Of a DNA stretch of 64,000 nucleotides, positions 28,666 to 38,519 are shown piece by piece (position 1 is the stretch's first letter; each line of letters starts with the position of its first letter). A model generated the notes under the pieces. It was given only the letters and a program-made list of their open reading frames with translations. It ran no database searches and was not told the DNA's origin. The DNA lies in assembly GCA_902564535.1 (NCBI GenBank), contig CACFBG010000003.1:51456-115455 (forward strand). The letters run 5' to 3'. This DNA is from an uncultured Prochlorococcus sp. (GTDB taxonomy: Bacteria; Cyanobacteriota; Cyanobacteriia; PCC-6307; Cyanobiaceae). The translations under genes were made by a program, and so were the position numbers.

Positions 28666-30768
28666 TCATGTCACTGATCCAATCGCGTCCATAGCTATCG
28701 CAGCAATTGCCTGATCAGTCGCCTTAGGCAATTGCACATATTTACCTCCTGCTGCTTCTGCTAAATCTTTGCCCATTCCACTACCTATAAATTTTCGTTC
28801 AGTATCAATTACGAGTAATTTAATTCCTATCATTCGATAACGAGAAGCAACATCTAACACCTCTTGTTTTAAATCAACAGGTTCTTCTCCATCAAGTTCT
28901 GGCTGCCCAAGTGACAAACTTAAAGGCACATTCCCTCTCCCATCAGTTATTGCAACAACAACAACTTGCCCAAGATCTCCAGTAGCAAGAGCATTTGCTC
29001 CAACTCTTGCTGCTTGAGTTAAACCATGAGCCAATGGGGAGCCCCCACCGCAAGGCATAGTCTCTAATCTTCTCTTGGCTGCTGTAATAGATCTAGTAGG
29101 AGGCAATAAAACTTCGGCCTGATTACCTCTAAAAGGGATCAAAGACACCTCATCTCTATTTTCATAAGCTTCGGTTAATAATCGAATAACTGCCCCTTTT
29201 GCACTTTGCATACGATTAAGAGCCATTGAACCACTTGCGTCGACCAAGAAAATAACCAATGCCCCAGCTTTTCTTTGCAAGAGCTTGGCTCTTAAATCAA
29301 CTTCTTCAACAATGACTTTCTTTTCTGGATTCCTTTCTCTACGAGCCCTTTGGTAAGGCGCAGCTGCTCTTAAGGTTGCATCAACTGCAATTCTTCGGAC
29401 AGGCCCTCTTGGTATTACTGGCTTGACATATCTACCTCTACTGTCGCTAAGTACAGCAGCTCTACTTCCACTATTTCCGCTTTTTGATTTAACAGAAGAG
29501 AAAAGTAATAGATCTGGATCTATTGAACATGCTTCAGGATCGAGCATGAATTCTTCTGGAATAGGAGGACTTTCTTCTTGAGGAGTCTCGTCCTCCTCAT
29601 TTTCATCGTCATCCTCAGATGTTTGGTCCTCCTCAGAATTATCTTCAGGGGGAGGTTGTTGCTGTTCTTCTGGAGGCGGAGGTTCCATTTGCTCATCCTG
29701 AGGAGGAATCTGCAAAGCTCGAGGTGCAATTACTAATCGAACAGCAACTTTTAGATCTTCTGCATCAACAACATCTCTGCCACTTAAAGCGGCATGGGCC
29801 TTTGCAACCCTTACAGCATATAGCTCTGACCTATGTCCTTCTACCCCTCCTCGAATCGCTTCTGTTACTAGGTATGTAATTTGATCTTGACTAATTTGGA
29901 CATCAGGAAGCCACTGACGAGCTATAAGTAATTGAGTTGCTAAACCTTCTGTTTCCTCAGACCATTTGGCTGAAAAAGTGGAGCTACATTCACCATGAGA
30001 AATCACTGATTGTGTTATCTCTACTCTTTGTTCAGTTGTAATTAATTGATCAGCAGATAAAACTATTGCAAATCTATCAAGCAAATGATCCCTAACAGCT
30101 CCCTCCTCGGGGTTATAAGTAGCAAGGAGCAATGGTCTACAAGGGTGACTTAGGCTTAGGCCCTCTCTTTCAACTCGATTCTCTCCAGCTCCAACAGCAG
30201 CAAGTAAAAGATTAACAATACCCTCATCTAGCAGATTCAATTCATCTACATAAAGGACACCTCTATGAGATTCAGCTAAAAGACCTGGCTGAAAAATTGC
30301 GCTGCCACTAGATAAAGAAGCAGCCACATCAACCGCCCCAACTAATCTATCTTCAGTAACTCCAAGCGGAATTTGAATAAAAGGAGCAGATATTACTTGT
30401 GTAGGAATTTGCTTATTTTTATCTTTAAATTCAGTATTTAATTGATATTTATCTTTCATATACAATCTTGTTGATTCATCCCATTCATCTGGGAAAGCAG
30501 GGTCAAGATTTAATGAAATAGGTTTTGGGAAATCCTTATCTAGGGAACATTCGGAAGAATCGATAATCTCAATAGGAGGCAACAAAGCATGCAGACCTCT
30601 TGCCAATACAGATTTACCTGTACCTCTACCACCTGCAATAATGACTCCCCCAAGCCCAGGATCTACTGCTGCCAACAAAAGTGCCAATTTAAGAGTTCCA
30701 TGACCTGTTATGGCCGCGAGAGGGAAAGCTCGGTTAGCTCTTTCATTAGCTGCTAGCTTTGCAATCAT
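28666..30768 (-). CDS. chlD: Magnesium chelatase subunit D
   Basis: A 700-residue subunit of the ATP-dependent Mg-protoporphyrin chelatase, which commits porphyrin to chlorophyll. The N-terminal AAA+ domain (about 1-345) has [39 protein letters not shown] and [21 protein letters not shown] linker (about 360-405) is rich in Pro and acidic residues ([20 protein letters not shown]). The C-terminal von Willebrand A domain starts near 515 with the MIDAS site [20 protein letters not shown]. The length matches the cyanobacterial family. It stands alone; its partners chlI and chlH are not in the window. Confidence 0.97.
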   Translation of the reverse strand: MIAKLAANERANRAFPLAAITGHGTLKLALLLAAVDPGLGGVIIAGGRGTGKSVLARGLHALLPPIEIIDSSECSLDKDFPKPISLNLDPAFPDEWDESTRLYMKDKYQLNTEFKDKNKQIPTQVISAPFIQIPLGVTEDRLVGAVDVAASLSSGSAIFQPGLLAESHRGVLYVDELNLLDEGIVNLLLAAVGAGENRVEREGLSLSHPCRPLLLATYNPEEGAVRDHLLDRFAIVLSADQLITTEQRVEITQSVISHGECSSTFSAKWSEETEGLATQLLIARQWLPDVQISQDQITYLVTEAIRGGVEGHRSELYAVRVAKAHAALSGRDVVDAEDLKVAVRLVIAPRALQIPPQDEQMEPPPPEEQQQPPPEDNSEEDQTSEDDDENEEDETPQEESPPIPEEFMLDPEACSIDPDLLLFSSVKSKSGNSGSRAAVLSDSRGRYVKPVIPRGPVRRIAVDATLRAAAPYQRARRERNPEKKVIVEEVDLRAKLLQRKAGALVIFLVDASGSMALNRMQSAKGAVIRLLTEAYENRDEVSLIPFRGNQAEVLLPPTRSITAAKRRLETMPCGGGSPLAHGLTQAARVGANALATGDLGQVVVVAITDGRGNVPLSLSLGQPELDGEEPVDLKQEVLDVASRYRMIGIKLLVIDTERKFIGSGMGKDLAEAAGGKYVQLPKATDQAIAAIAMDAIGSVT

Positions 30769-30866
30769 TTAGGAACTTTGCTTATGAGTTGATTAACTCC
30801 CATTCACTTAATGTCCCATAAACAGTTACTTTTGCGCCAGTATCTCGAAAAAAAACAATAACTTCC

Positions 30867-31448
30867 TTGATCCCCCCCCCCTCAAACAGCATAGTCATTG
30901 GTCTAGGAGCAAATATGCCTAGTTCAGCAGGAGAACCTGTAGATACTTTGCTAGCCATTAGACCTCAAATCGAAGAAGTCATTTCCCAATGGGCCTACAC
31001 CTCTTCGAACTCAGAGAATAATAATGAGGGCAAAAGTAATCAAGAATTAATATGGAAATGGTCTCCGTTATTCAAAACCGAACCAATGGGAGGACCAAAA
31101 GGACAAAATCCATTTATAAATGCTGTATTAGTCGTCGAAGGGAATCAACTGGAAGCAATACAACCTTGTAAAAAAAAAGCTCTGAATTTGCTTAATGAAT
31201 TCTTTGGCTTAGAAAAAAAATATGGAAGACATGACATCAAAACTCAGTCAATTCGGTGGGGTCCCAGAACTCTAGATATTGATCTATTAGCGTGGGGTAA
31301 CTTTCAAATGAAAAGCAAAAAGCTCACAATTCCTCATCCCCGGATTTTTGAACGAAGTTTTGTAATCGTTCCTCTTGGAGCAGCCATAAGCTCTAAAGAG
31401 AATCCTCCAAAAAAAATCATCAAAGGAGGTTGGCCCGAATCCCAATAA
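30867..31448 (+). CDS. folK: 2-amino-4-hydroxy-6-hydroxymethyldihydropteridine diphosphokinase
   Basis: A 193-residue HPPK of folate biosynthesis. It has IVIGLGANMPSSAGEPVDTL at the N-terminus, FKTEPMGGPKGQNPFINAVL with the pterin-binding Asn/Phe, EKKYGRHDIKTQSIRWGPRTLDIDLL with the catalytic Arg and Asp pair, and IPHPRIFERSFVIVPL. The start is difficult: the frame opens at TTG 30867, then runs straight through ten consecutive C residues (30872-30881, Pro-Pro-Pro) before the conserved beta strand. The next ATG (residue 16) would delete the first strand. Any length change in the C-tract would shift the frame at codon 3. It is followed by a Nudix gene 51 bp downstream. Confidence 0.92.
   Translation: MIPPPSNSIVIGLGANMPSSAGEPVDTLLAIRPQIEEVISQWAYTSSNSENNNEGKSNQELIWKWSPLFKTEPMGGPKGQNPFINAVLVVEGNQLEAIQPCKKKALNLLNEFFGLEKKYGRHDIKTQSIRWGPRTLDIDLLAWGNFQMKSKKLTIPHPRIFERSFVIVPLGAAISSKENPPKKIIKGGWPESQ
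30872..30881 (+). repeat. C10 homopolymer tract at the folK start
   Basis: Ten consecutive C residues lie six nucleotides into the proposed folK frame. Runs of C this long are rare in an AT-rich genome and are prone to slippage. Confidence 0.9.
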
Positions 31449-31499
31449 TCAAAATCAAATCCAACACAAAAAACTTTTAAATCTTCAAATCTCTCCCGA

Positions 31500-32060
31500 A
31501 TGACTCCTATTTCTCCTAAAGAACCTGCATATTTAATAGAAAATAAAGCATCTCTTGATGCAAGAAAAATTCGTTTCGAGATTAATCGTATTAAACTTCC
31601 AATAGGAGTAGAAGGAACTTTTGGAGTAATAAAGCATCCAGGAGCATCACTAGCAGTTCCTATAAATGAAGAAGGCAAAATAGTAATACTTAGACAATAC
31701 AGATTTGCTGTAGAAAGAAGAATACTTGAATTTCCTGCAGGAACTTTAGAGTCTGGCGAAGACCCTTTAACTTCAATGAAAAGAGAACTTGCCGAAGAGG
31801 CAGGCTATTCTGCAAAAAGATGGGAAGCTATGGGGCAAATGCTTCCTTGCCCTGGATATTCAGATGAAATAATTCACCTGTTCTTAGCTAGCGAACTGAC
31901 TGCTCTGAATGAGCTTCCTCCTGGGGATGAAGACGAAGATCTAGAGGTTTTACATATGACGCCAGATGAACTTGACTCCCTCTTAATAAATAATGAGGAG
32001 ATTCTGGACGGGAAAAGTATTGCCGCCTGGTTCAGAGCAAAAAAAATACTTGATTTATAA
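31500..32060 (+). CDS. Nudix hydrolase, ADP-ribose pyrophosphatase-like
   Basis: A 186-residue Nudix protein. The Nudix box is complete: GTLESGEDPLTSMKRELAEEAGY fits G-x5-E-x7-R-E-U-x-E-E-x-G-U. Upstream, ILRQYRFAVERRILEFPAG matches the ADP-sugar pyrophosphatase subgroup, which cleaves ADP-ribose and similar molecules. Downstream, PCPGYSDEIIHLFLASEL fits the same subgroup. It lies 51 bp after folK and 4 bp before the photolyase gene, so the three may be co-transcribed. The substrate is an inference from subfamily motifs. Confidence 0.88.
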   Translation: MTPISPKEPAYLIENKASLDARKIRFEINRIKLPIGVEGTFGVIKHPGASLAVPINEEGKIVILRQYRFAVERRILEFPAGTLESGEDPLTSMKRELAEEAGYSAKRWEAMGQMLPCPGYSDEIIHLFLASELTALNELPPGDEDEDLEVLHMTPDELDSLLINNEEILDGKSIAAWFRAKKILDL

Positions 32061-32064
32061 ATAA

Positions 32065-33546
32065 ATGCCTAAACCTCGTTGGTTGTTTTGGCATAGACGG
32101 GATCTTAGATTATTTGACAATGTTGGACTATCCAAGGCCAAATCAAATACATCTGCAATTACAGGTGTATTTATACTTGATCAAAAAATATTCCCAAAAG
32201 AAGATTTAAAATCTATTTTCCCTGCTTCTCAAGTCTGGTTCCTAACAAAAAGCTTGGATGAATTAAAAAGAAACTGGTCGAAAACAGGAAGTGATCTATT
32301 AATTCTTCATGGAAACCCTATTAAATTAATACCACTATTAGCTGAAGCTATTAATGCTGATTGTGTTTGCTGGAATAAGGATATTGAACCAGAAAATATA
32401 TCAATAGATAAGCAAATAATTTATAAACTGCAAAAGCAATCTATCAAAGCATTATCTGAATGGGATCAACTTCTTATCGCTCCTAATCAGATCAGGACTG
32501 GCAACAATAATCCATATAAAGTCTATGGGCCATTCTTTAAAAAATGGAATTCATTAGTAGAGATGAAATTCTCAAAGGGATATATAGATGTAGAACATAC
32601 AAACAAACGATTAGTAGGTTTAAGTAATATCCAAAAAACTAAAATAGAAAATTATCTAGGAGAAAACTATATAAAAGATTCATTTAAATTAACACAAAGA
32701 ATAAGGGAAATAAATTATTTTGTAGGACACAACCTTTGTCCATGCAGGCCAGGAGAGAAAGTTGGCAGAGAACAATTAAAAGAGTTTATTGATAAGAATA
32801 CAATCCTTGATTATTCTTTAAATAGGGACATCCCTTCTTTTAATGGGACATCTAAACTTAGTGCAAGTTTTAGGTTTGGTACAATTAGCCCAAGAGAATC
32901 ATGGAATGCTTCTCTATTAGCATTAAATAATGCAAAAACAATTTATCAAAAAAAATCTATTAATACTTGGCAGAAAGAATTATGTTGGAGAGAGTTTTAC
33001 CAAAATATTTTATTTAATTTTCCCAGATTATTAAATGGTCCTTATAGAGAAAAATTAAAAGATTTCCCATGGGAAAATAATGAAAAATGGATTAATGCTT
33101 GGAGATTAGGTCTTACAGGAGTTCCTATTGTAGATGCTTCAATGAGGCAATTAAATCAAACAGGTTGGATGCACAACCGTTGTAGAATGATTGTGGCATC
33201 ATTTTTGGTAAAGGATTTGATCTGTAATTGGCAAATAGGAGAGAAATTATTCATGGATATTCTTGTAGATGGAGATATTGCAGCAAACAATGGAGGATGG
33301 CAATGGAGCGCAAGTAGCGGAATGGATACTAAACCATTAAGAATATTTAACCCTTATACACAAACAATTAAATTTGACCCTAAAGCAGAGTTTATAAAAA
33401 AATGGCTACCAGAGTTATCTCACATATCAAAAGAAGATTTAATTACAAGTGAAATAAATAATCTCGAAAGGAAGATCTATCCTAAAGCAATCGTGGCTCA
33501 TAAAGATCAACAAGCAAAGTTTAGATTTCTATATAAAAAATCCTAG
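32065..33546 (+). CDS. phrB: Deoxyribodipyrimidine photolyase (cryptochrome/photolyase family)
   Basis: A 493-residue flavoprotein that repairs UV-induced pyrimidine dimers using light. The N-terminal antenna-binding alpha/beta domain starts PRWLFWHRRDLRLFDNVGLS. The FAD-binding helical domain has SFRFGTISPRESW, WQKELCWREFYQNILFNFPR, GLTGVPIVDASMRQLNQTGWM and HNRCRMIVASFLVKDL. The motif DGDIAANNGGWQWSASSGMD followed by KPLRIFNP is characteristic of class I CPD photolyases. The start is ATG at 32065, 4 bp after the Nudix stop. It converges with the aminotransferase gene. Confidence 0.94.
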   Translation: MPKPRWLFWHRRDLRLFDNVGLSKAKSNTSAITGVFILDQKIFPKEDLKSIFPASQVWFLTKSLDELKRNWSKTGSDLLILHGNPIKLIPLLAEAINADCVCWNKDIEPENISIDKQIIYKLQKQSIKALSEWDQLLIAPNQIRTGNNNPYKVYGPFFKKWNSLVEMKFSKGYIDVEHTNKRLVGLSNIQKTKIENYLGENYIKDSFKLTQRIREINYFVGHNLCPCRPGEKVGREQLKEFIDKNTILDYSLNRDIPSFNGTSKLSASFRFGTISPRESWNASLLALNNAKTIYQKKSINTWQKELCWREFYQNILFNFPRLLNGPYREKLKDFPWENNEKWINAWRLGLTGVPIVDASMRQLNQTGWMHNRCRMIVASFLVKDLICNWQIGEKLFMDILVDGDIAANNGGWQWSASSGMDTKPLRIFNPYTQTIKFDPKAEFIKKWLPELSHISKEDLITSEINNLERKIYPKAIVAHKDQQAKFRFLYKKS

Positions 33547-33558
33547 TCTAGCTTGTTA

Positions 33559-34713
33559 TCAATTACTTAAAATTTCTTTAATTGAATCAGCGACATGAAC
33601 CTGCTCTTTTTCTGATATCTCAGGGAATATAGGTAAGCTCAATACCTCACTACAAAGCTTATCTGTGAAAGGCAGTTTCATCTTAGAAAAGGTCATATTC
33701 ATATATGCCGGCTGACGATGTATTGGTATTGGATAATATATAATGGTATAAACTCCTCTATCTTCAAGTCTACTTTTTAAGCAATCTCTATTGTCTTGAT
33801 TAGATGAAGAGAATTGATTATTAGAATGTACTTGAATAACAAATTGATTCCATGAATGTCTTCCTGCTTTTGAGTTTATAGAAGCAGGCAATCTAATTCC
33901 CTTAACACCTTCAAGAAGCTCTGTATATCGTGAAGCAATAATTCCCCTTTGTTCTACCCAACCATTAAGTCTAGATAGCTTTAAATTTAAGATAGCTGCC
34001 TGAATAGCATCTAATCGACTGTTATATCCTAGATGAGAATGAAGATATCTTCTTGGCATTCCGTGAACAGCTAATTCCCTAATCCTTTGAGCTATCAATT
34101 TATCTTTTGTAGTGATAGCACCAGCATCACCAGCCGCTCCAAGATTTTTTGTAGGAAAGAAGCTAAAGCATCCGACGTCTCCCCAACTTCCAACAGGCTC
34201 ACCATCCCATTCTGTTCCAGCAGCTTGAGCACAGTCTTCAATAATTTTAAGATGATGCTTCTCTGCAATTTGCCTCAATCTCTTCATATCCACAGGACAG
34301 CCAAAAAGATGTACCGGGAGGATTGCCTTCGTCGCAGATGTGATTACTGCTTCAATATCATCAAGTTCAATTAAATAATTATCAGGGTTAACATCAACAA
34401 ATACTGGTAAAGCCCCTACTGCACTAATAGCCTCTGCAGTTGCAAAAAAACTAAATGAAGTTGTAATCACTTCATCTCCAACACCAATTTCAAGAGCCCT
34501 AAGAGCAAGAATTAAAGCATCTGTCCCACTATTACAACTCACCGCAAATGGAACTCGTATGAATTCTGCGAATGATTCCTCAAAGGTCGTTACTTCAAGA
34601 CCTCCAACAAATTGTCCGCTATGAAGAACCTTTAAGACTGCAGCATCAAGTTCTTGTCCAAGATCTGAAAGCTGCCTTGAAAGGCTAAAAGGAGGCACCT
34701 GCATACAAATCAC
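33559..34713 (-). CDS. DegT/DnrJ/EryC1/StrS-family sugar aminotransferase
   Basis: A 384-residue PLP enzyme that forms amino-sugar nucleotides. It has VPFAVSCNSGTDALILALRA, VGDEVITTSFSFFATAEAIS, KAILPVHLFGCPVDMKRLRQ, IIEDCAQAAGTEWDG, and the PLP-binding lysine in CFSFFPTKNLGAAGDAGAI. RYLHSHLGYNSRLDAIQAAIL follows. Such enzymes act in O-antigen and glycan synthesis. The track start is GTG at 34713; the ATG three codons later (34704, MQVPPFSLSRQ) is more likely. It is monocistronic as far as can be seen, distant from the glycan clusters at 2-7 and 13-19 kb but probably serving the same surface polysaccharide. Confidence 0.9.
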   Translation of the reverse strand: MICMQVPPFSLSRQLSDLGQELDAAVLKVLHSGQFVGGLEVTTFEESFAEFIRVPFAVSCNSGTDALILALRALEIGVGDEVITTSFSFFATAEAISAVGALPVFVDVNPDNYLIELDDIEAVITSATKAILPVHLFGCPVDMKRLRQIAEKHHLKIIEDCAQAAGTEWDGEPVGSWGDVGCFSFFPTKNLGAAGDAGAITTKDKLIAQRIRELAVHGMPRRYLHSHLGYNSRLDAIQAAILNLKLSRLNGWVEQRGIIASRYTELLEGVKGIRLPASINSKAGRHSWNQFVIQVHSNNQFSSSNQDNRDCLKSRLEDRGVYTIIYYPIPIHRQPAYMNMTFSKMKLPFTDKLCSEVLSLPIFPEISEKEQVHVADSIKEILSN

Positions 34714-34762
34714 ATTAAGACTTGCTCTAAGGAAAAAGAGAAATCAACTTCCCCTTAATCAA

Positions 34763-35380
34763 TCAAAACCAATTTGGCTCTTTCCCAGGATGCCATTTGA
34801 TATTGCATCCAATTGATGGTTTTTGTTCATTAGCAGGCATCTTTCCCTCAAGTACTGCATCTAAAGCACTTCTTAAATCTTTTCCAGTGACAGGGATGTC
34901 ATTACCTGGTCTACTGTCATCAAGTTGACCTCTGTAAATCAAATCAGGTCCATGATTACTCCGATCTGAAAAAAGGAAGAAATCTGGAGTGCATGCAGCT
35001 CTTAAAGAGATAGCAAAACTTTGATCTAAATCCAACAGGTAAGGAAACTTCCAATCATTTAATTGAGCTTGAAGGGCTAATTGATCTGGACCATCTTGAG
35101 GGTGTGTCTCCAAACTATTGCTAGCAATGCCTATGAACTGAATTCTCTCCCCATAAGCTTTCTCTAGATTGGTTAACTCATTTTCTATGTGTTTGACGAA
35201 AGGACAATGAGCACACAAGACCATCAATAAAGAAGGTTTTTCCCCTAATGAGCTATTACTCATTCGATCAAGATTAAATCCTGGTTGATGCTGAGATGAA
35301 TTTGTGCATTTCACTACTGGCAAATCAAAGTTTGGCAACTTAGTGCCTATTGGAAGCATGGTTGAATTGGTTCTGACCAT
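34763..35380 (-). CDS. Thioredoxin-fold / AhpC-TSA-like protein
   Basis: A 205-residue protein with a thioredoxin fold. It begins PIGTKLPNFDLPVVKCTNSS, then LLMVLCAHCPFVKHIENELT carries a CxxC-like CAHC motif at the active-site position, followed by RIQFIGIASNSLETHPQDGP and FPYLLDLDQSFAISLRAACTPDFFLF with the cis-proline. It looks like the cytosolic peroxiredoxin/thioredoxin-like family found widely in cyanobacteria; no signal peptide is visible. The redox partner is unknown. It lies upstream of the aminotransferase gene on the same strand and is divergent from fabI. Confidence 0.8.
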   Translation of the reverse strand: MVRTNSTMLPIGTKLPNFDLPVVKCTNSSQHQPGFNLDRMSNSSLGEKPSLLMVLCAHCPFVKHIENELTNLEKAYGERIQFIGIASNSLETHPQDGPDQLALQAQLNDWKFPYLLDLDQSFAISLRAACTPDFFLFSDRSNHGPDLIYRGQLDDSRPGNDIPVTGKDLRSALDAVLEGKMPANEQKPSIGCNIKWHPGKEPNWF

Positions 35381-35503
35381 AGGAAATAACTTTTCTATTC
35401 CAAAGATTTAAAACAAAGAATATATAGCGATATCCTCTTGAGTATTAACACAAAGCACAACATAAGAGAGAATCTAAATAGTTCTCAAAGAGATTTCTGA
35501 AAG

Positions 35504-36286
35504 ATGCTTCTAGATCTCAAAGGAAAAAAAATCCTCGTTACAGGGATCGCTAATAGTCGATCAATTGCCTGGGGTGTTGCTCAACAGCTACATGCAGCTG
35601 GAGCAGAGCTCGGAATCACATACCTACCAGACGAAAAAGGGCGATTTGAATCAAAAGTGAAAGATCTGACAGCTCCGCTAAATCCTTCGCTTTTTCTTCC
35701 TTTAAACGTCCAAGATCATTCCCAAATCGAAGCAGTTTTTCAATCTGTTGAAGAAAAATGGGGAACTTTGGATGGAATGGTTCATTGCTTAGCTTTTGCT
35801 GGGAAAGAAGAACTAGTAGGAAATTACAGTGCAACTACTGCTGATGGTTTTTCTAGGGCTTTAGAAATAAGTGCTTATTCACTTGCTCCTCTTTGCAAAT
35901 ATGCAAAGCCCTTATTCAATAAAGGAGCTGGGGTAGTTACTCTTACTTACTTGGGCGCAGAAAGAGCAATCCCTAACTACAACGTTATGGGAGTAGCTAA
36001 AGCTGCACTGGAAGCCTCAGTGAGATACTTATCTGCTGAATTAGGCCCTGAGCATCAAGTCAGAGTGAATGCGATTAGCGCAGGACCTATAAGGACTTTG
36101 GCCAGTTCAGCAATTGGGGGCATCCTTGACATGATTCACAATGTAGAAGAGAAAGCACCACTAAGAAGAACTGTCACCCAGAAAGAAGTTGGGAATACTG
36201 CCACTTTCTTACTAAGTGATCTATCAAGTGGTATCTCTGGTCAAACCATTTATGTTGATGCCGGCTATTGCATCAATGGAATGTAA
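35504..36286 (+). CDS. fabI: Enoyl-[acyl-carrier-protein] reductase (NADH)
   Basis: A 260-residue short-chain dehydrogenase of fatty-acid synthesis. It has KILVTGIANSRSIAWGVAQQ, typical of FabI, then GMVHCLAFAGKEELVGNYS, TLTYLGAERAIPNYNVMGVAKAALEASVRYL with the FabI-type Tyr-x6-Lys, and RVNAISAGPIRTLASSAIGG. It catalyses the last step of each elongation cycle. The start is ATG at 35504 and the length is standard. It is followed by hisB after 36 bp, without a functional link. Confidence 0.96.
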   Translation: MLLDLKGKKILVTGIANSRSIAWGVAQQLHAAGAELGITYLPDEKGRFESKVKDLTAPLNPSLFLPLNVQDHSQIEAVFQSVEEKWGTLDGMVHCLAFAGKEELVGNYSATTADGFSRALEISAYSLAPLCKYAKPLFNKGAGVVTLTYLGAERAIPNYNVMGVAKAALEASVRYLSAELGPEHQVRVNAISAGPIRTLASSAIGGILDMIHNVEEKAPLRRTVTQKEVGNTATFLLSDLSSGISGQTIYVDAGYCINGM

Positions 36287-36322
36287 AGCTGTTTTTTATT
36301 TCGTCCCTATTTTTCATATTAA

Positions 36323-36940
36323 ATGACTTCAACTAGACAAGGAGAAATTCATAGAGTTACTGGGGAAACGAATGTAAAAGTTCGTTTAAATCTAGATGGG
36401 AATGGAAAATGTGAAATCGAAACTGGGGTTGCTTTCCTAGATCACATGCTTCATCAGATTTCAAGTCATGGCTTGATTGACTTAGAAATTCAAGCTAAAG
36501 GAGATACACATATTGACGACCATCACACAAATGAAGATGTTGGGATTGCCTTTGGTCAAGCTTTATCTAAAGCATTAGGGAATAGGAAAGGAATTAATAG
36601 ATTTGGCCATTTTATTGCACCTTTAGACGAAGCATTAGTTCAAGTGATTTTGGATTGCTCAGGCAGACCTCATTTAAGTTTTGGCTTAACAATTCCTAAT
36701 GAAAGGATTGGAAATTATGAAACAGAATTAGTAAAAGAATTTTTTATTGCAGTAGTTAATAATAGTGGGCTTACAATGCATATTTCTCAATTAAATGGGA
36801 GCAATTCTCATCATATAGTTGAAGCTTGTTTCAAGTCTTTTGCTAGAGCACTCAGAATGGCAACTGAATTTGATCCCAGAAGTTCAGGAAGAATACCTAG
36901 TAGTAAAGGCGTGTTAGAGCAAGCAGGTTCTCAAGATTAA
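36323..36940 (+). CDS. hisB: Imidazoleglycerol-phosphate dehydratase
   Basis: A 205-residue single-function HisB of histidine biosynthesis. The two metal-binding His motifs of each repeat are visible: [20 protein letters not shown] and [19 protein letters not shown] in the first half, [17 protein letters not shown] in the second. [13 protein letters not shown]-like ending ([17 protein letters not shown]) is typical. The enzyme dehydrates imidazole-glycerol phosphate to imidazole-acetol phosphate. Start ATG at 36323. Confidence 0.97.
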   Translation: MTSTRQGEIHRVTGETNVKVRLNLDGNGKCEIETGVAFLDHMLHQISSHGLIDLEIQAKGDTHIDDHHTNEDVGIAFGQALSKALGNRKGINRFGHFIAPLDEALVQVILDCSGRPHLSFGLTIPNERIGNYETELVKEFFIAVVNNSGLTMHISQLNGSNSHHIVEACFKSFARALRMATEFDPRSSGRIPSSKGVLEQAGSQD

Positions 36941-37014
36941 ACAAAGTAATAAGGCTAATCTCGCGTCTTCAAAAAAATTGCGCGAAAATTATTACACCAA
37001 AGATTTATCTGAAA

Positions 37015-38505
37015 GTGCTCCAATCTGGCTTCAAGGGAAAAGCAAAAGCTCAGCCGATAGGCTTTGACAGAGAAGATTGGGCAAGTGCCTATTGCAACGT
37101 AGAAAAAGAACTTGCCAATATACAAATTATCGCTAAACAGGGCACAGTTCCTAATGAATTATCTGGAACTTTTTATCGCAATGGTCCTGGGATACTAGAG
37201 AGGGGAGGACATTGGGTGCATCATCCATTTGACGGGGATGGAATGATTGCAGCCATAAGTTTTAATAATGGGAAGGTTAGTTTCAGTAATAGATTTATTC
37301 GAACTGAGGGATGGAAATCTGAAGAAGAAGCAGGAAAGTTTACATATAGAGGTGTTTTTGGGACTAAAAAGCAAGGAGGTTTTTTGGCTAATGCATTTGA
37401 TCTACGCCTGAAAAACATTGCAAATACAAATATAATTAAGTTTGGAGATGATTTATTAGCCCTTTGGGAAGCTGCGGGTCCTCATGCGATTGATCCAAAA
37501 ACACTTGAGACATTTGGTCTTTCTACTCTTAATGGCGTACTAAAGCCAAAAGAATCTTTAAGTGCTCACCCAAGGTTTGATCCAGGTCACCATGATCAAA
37601 AAAGAATGGTTACCTTTGGAGTTCAAACTGGTCCTAAAAGCACTATAAGATCAATGGAATTTGCCCTAGCAGGTGAAAAAGCTGGTCAATTAATTAGCGA
37701 TAGAAAGGATACCTTTAATGGTTTTGCATTCCTTCATGATTTTGCAATAACACCTAATTGGACTATTTTCTTACAAAATGCTATTTCGTTTAATCCTATA
37801 CCATTTATTTTTGGACAAAAAGGAGCAGCTCAATGCTTAACATCACAAAAGGGTAAGAAAGGAAAGTTGTGGTTAATTCCTAGAGATTGTGGTCAATTTG
37901 CAGGGGCTTCACCAAAAATAATAGAAGGGCCAGAAGGATTTGTATTTCACCACCTGAATGCCTATGAAGATGGTAATAAATTAATTTTAGAAAGTATTTT
38001 TTATCAAGATTTTCCATCCATCGGACCTAAAGATGATTTTCGTGAAATTGATTTTGATCTAATCCCTGAAGGTATTCTTAAAAGATGTACTATAAATATA
38101 ATCAATAATTCAGTCGATATAAAAACTATTAGTCAACAATGTTGTGAATTTGCGATGGTAAACCCTAATTTTCAAGGACTTCCTGCAAGATTTAGCTGGA
38201 TGGCAATTGCAGAATGTTCTACAGGAAATGGGCCTCTACAAGCGATCAAAAAGTTAGATCTTAAAAATCAAAAAGAATGGATTTGGAATGCAGGGCCTCG
38301 AGGTTTTGTTAGTGAGCCTCTTTATATTCCAAAAGTAAATTCACATAATGAAGATTCAGGCTGGGTAATTTCTTTAATTTGGAATGCTGCTGAAAGGATT
38401 ACGGAACTAGTTATTTTAAACTCAGAAAATCTAAAATTAGAATGTAAACTTGAAATGCCTATAGCTATACCTCATGGACTACATGGAAGTTGGGTTAATA
38501 ATTGA
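37015..38505 (+). CDS. Carotenoid cleavage dioxygenase family protein
   Basis: A 496-residue member of the carotenoid oxygenase (RPE65/CCD) family. The four iron-binding histidines fit conserved contexts: SAHPRFDPGHHDQ, FLHDFAITPNWTIF, FHHLNAYEDGNKLIL and IPHGLHGSWV near the C-terminus. The N-terminal region has LSGTFYRNGPGILERGGHWV and HHPFDGDGMIAAISF, as in apocarotenoid oxygenases. It would cleave a carotenoid or apocarotenoid to aldehydes such as retinal. The start is GTG at 37015. It stands between hisB and the convergent rdgB. The substrate cannot be named from sequence. Confidence 0.93.
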   Translation: MLQSGFKGKAKAQPIGFDREDWASAYCNVEKELANIQIIAKQGTVPNELSGTFYRNGPGILERGGHWVHHPFDGDGMIAAISFNNGKVSFSNRFIRTEGWKSEEEAGKFTYRGVFGTKKQGGFLANAFDLRLKNIANTNIIKFGDDLLALWEAAGPHAIDPKTLETFGLSTLNGVLKPKESLSAHPRFDPGHHDQKRMVTFGVQTGPKSTIRSMEFALAGEKAGQLISDRKDTFNGFAFLHDFAITPNWTIFLQNAISFNPIPFIFGQKGAAQCLTSQKGKKGKLWLIPRDCGQFAGASPKIIEGPEGFVFHHLNAYEDGNKLILESIFYQDFPSIGPKDDFREIDFDLIPEGILKRCTINIINNSVDIKTISQQCCEFAMVNPNFQGLPARFSWMAIAECSTGNGPLQAIKKLDLKNQKEWIWNAGPRGFVSEPLYIPKVNSHNEDSGWVISLIWNAAERITELVILNSENLKLECKLEMPIAIPHGLHGSWVNN

Positions 38506-38519
38506 TTATTAAACTAAAA

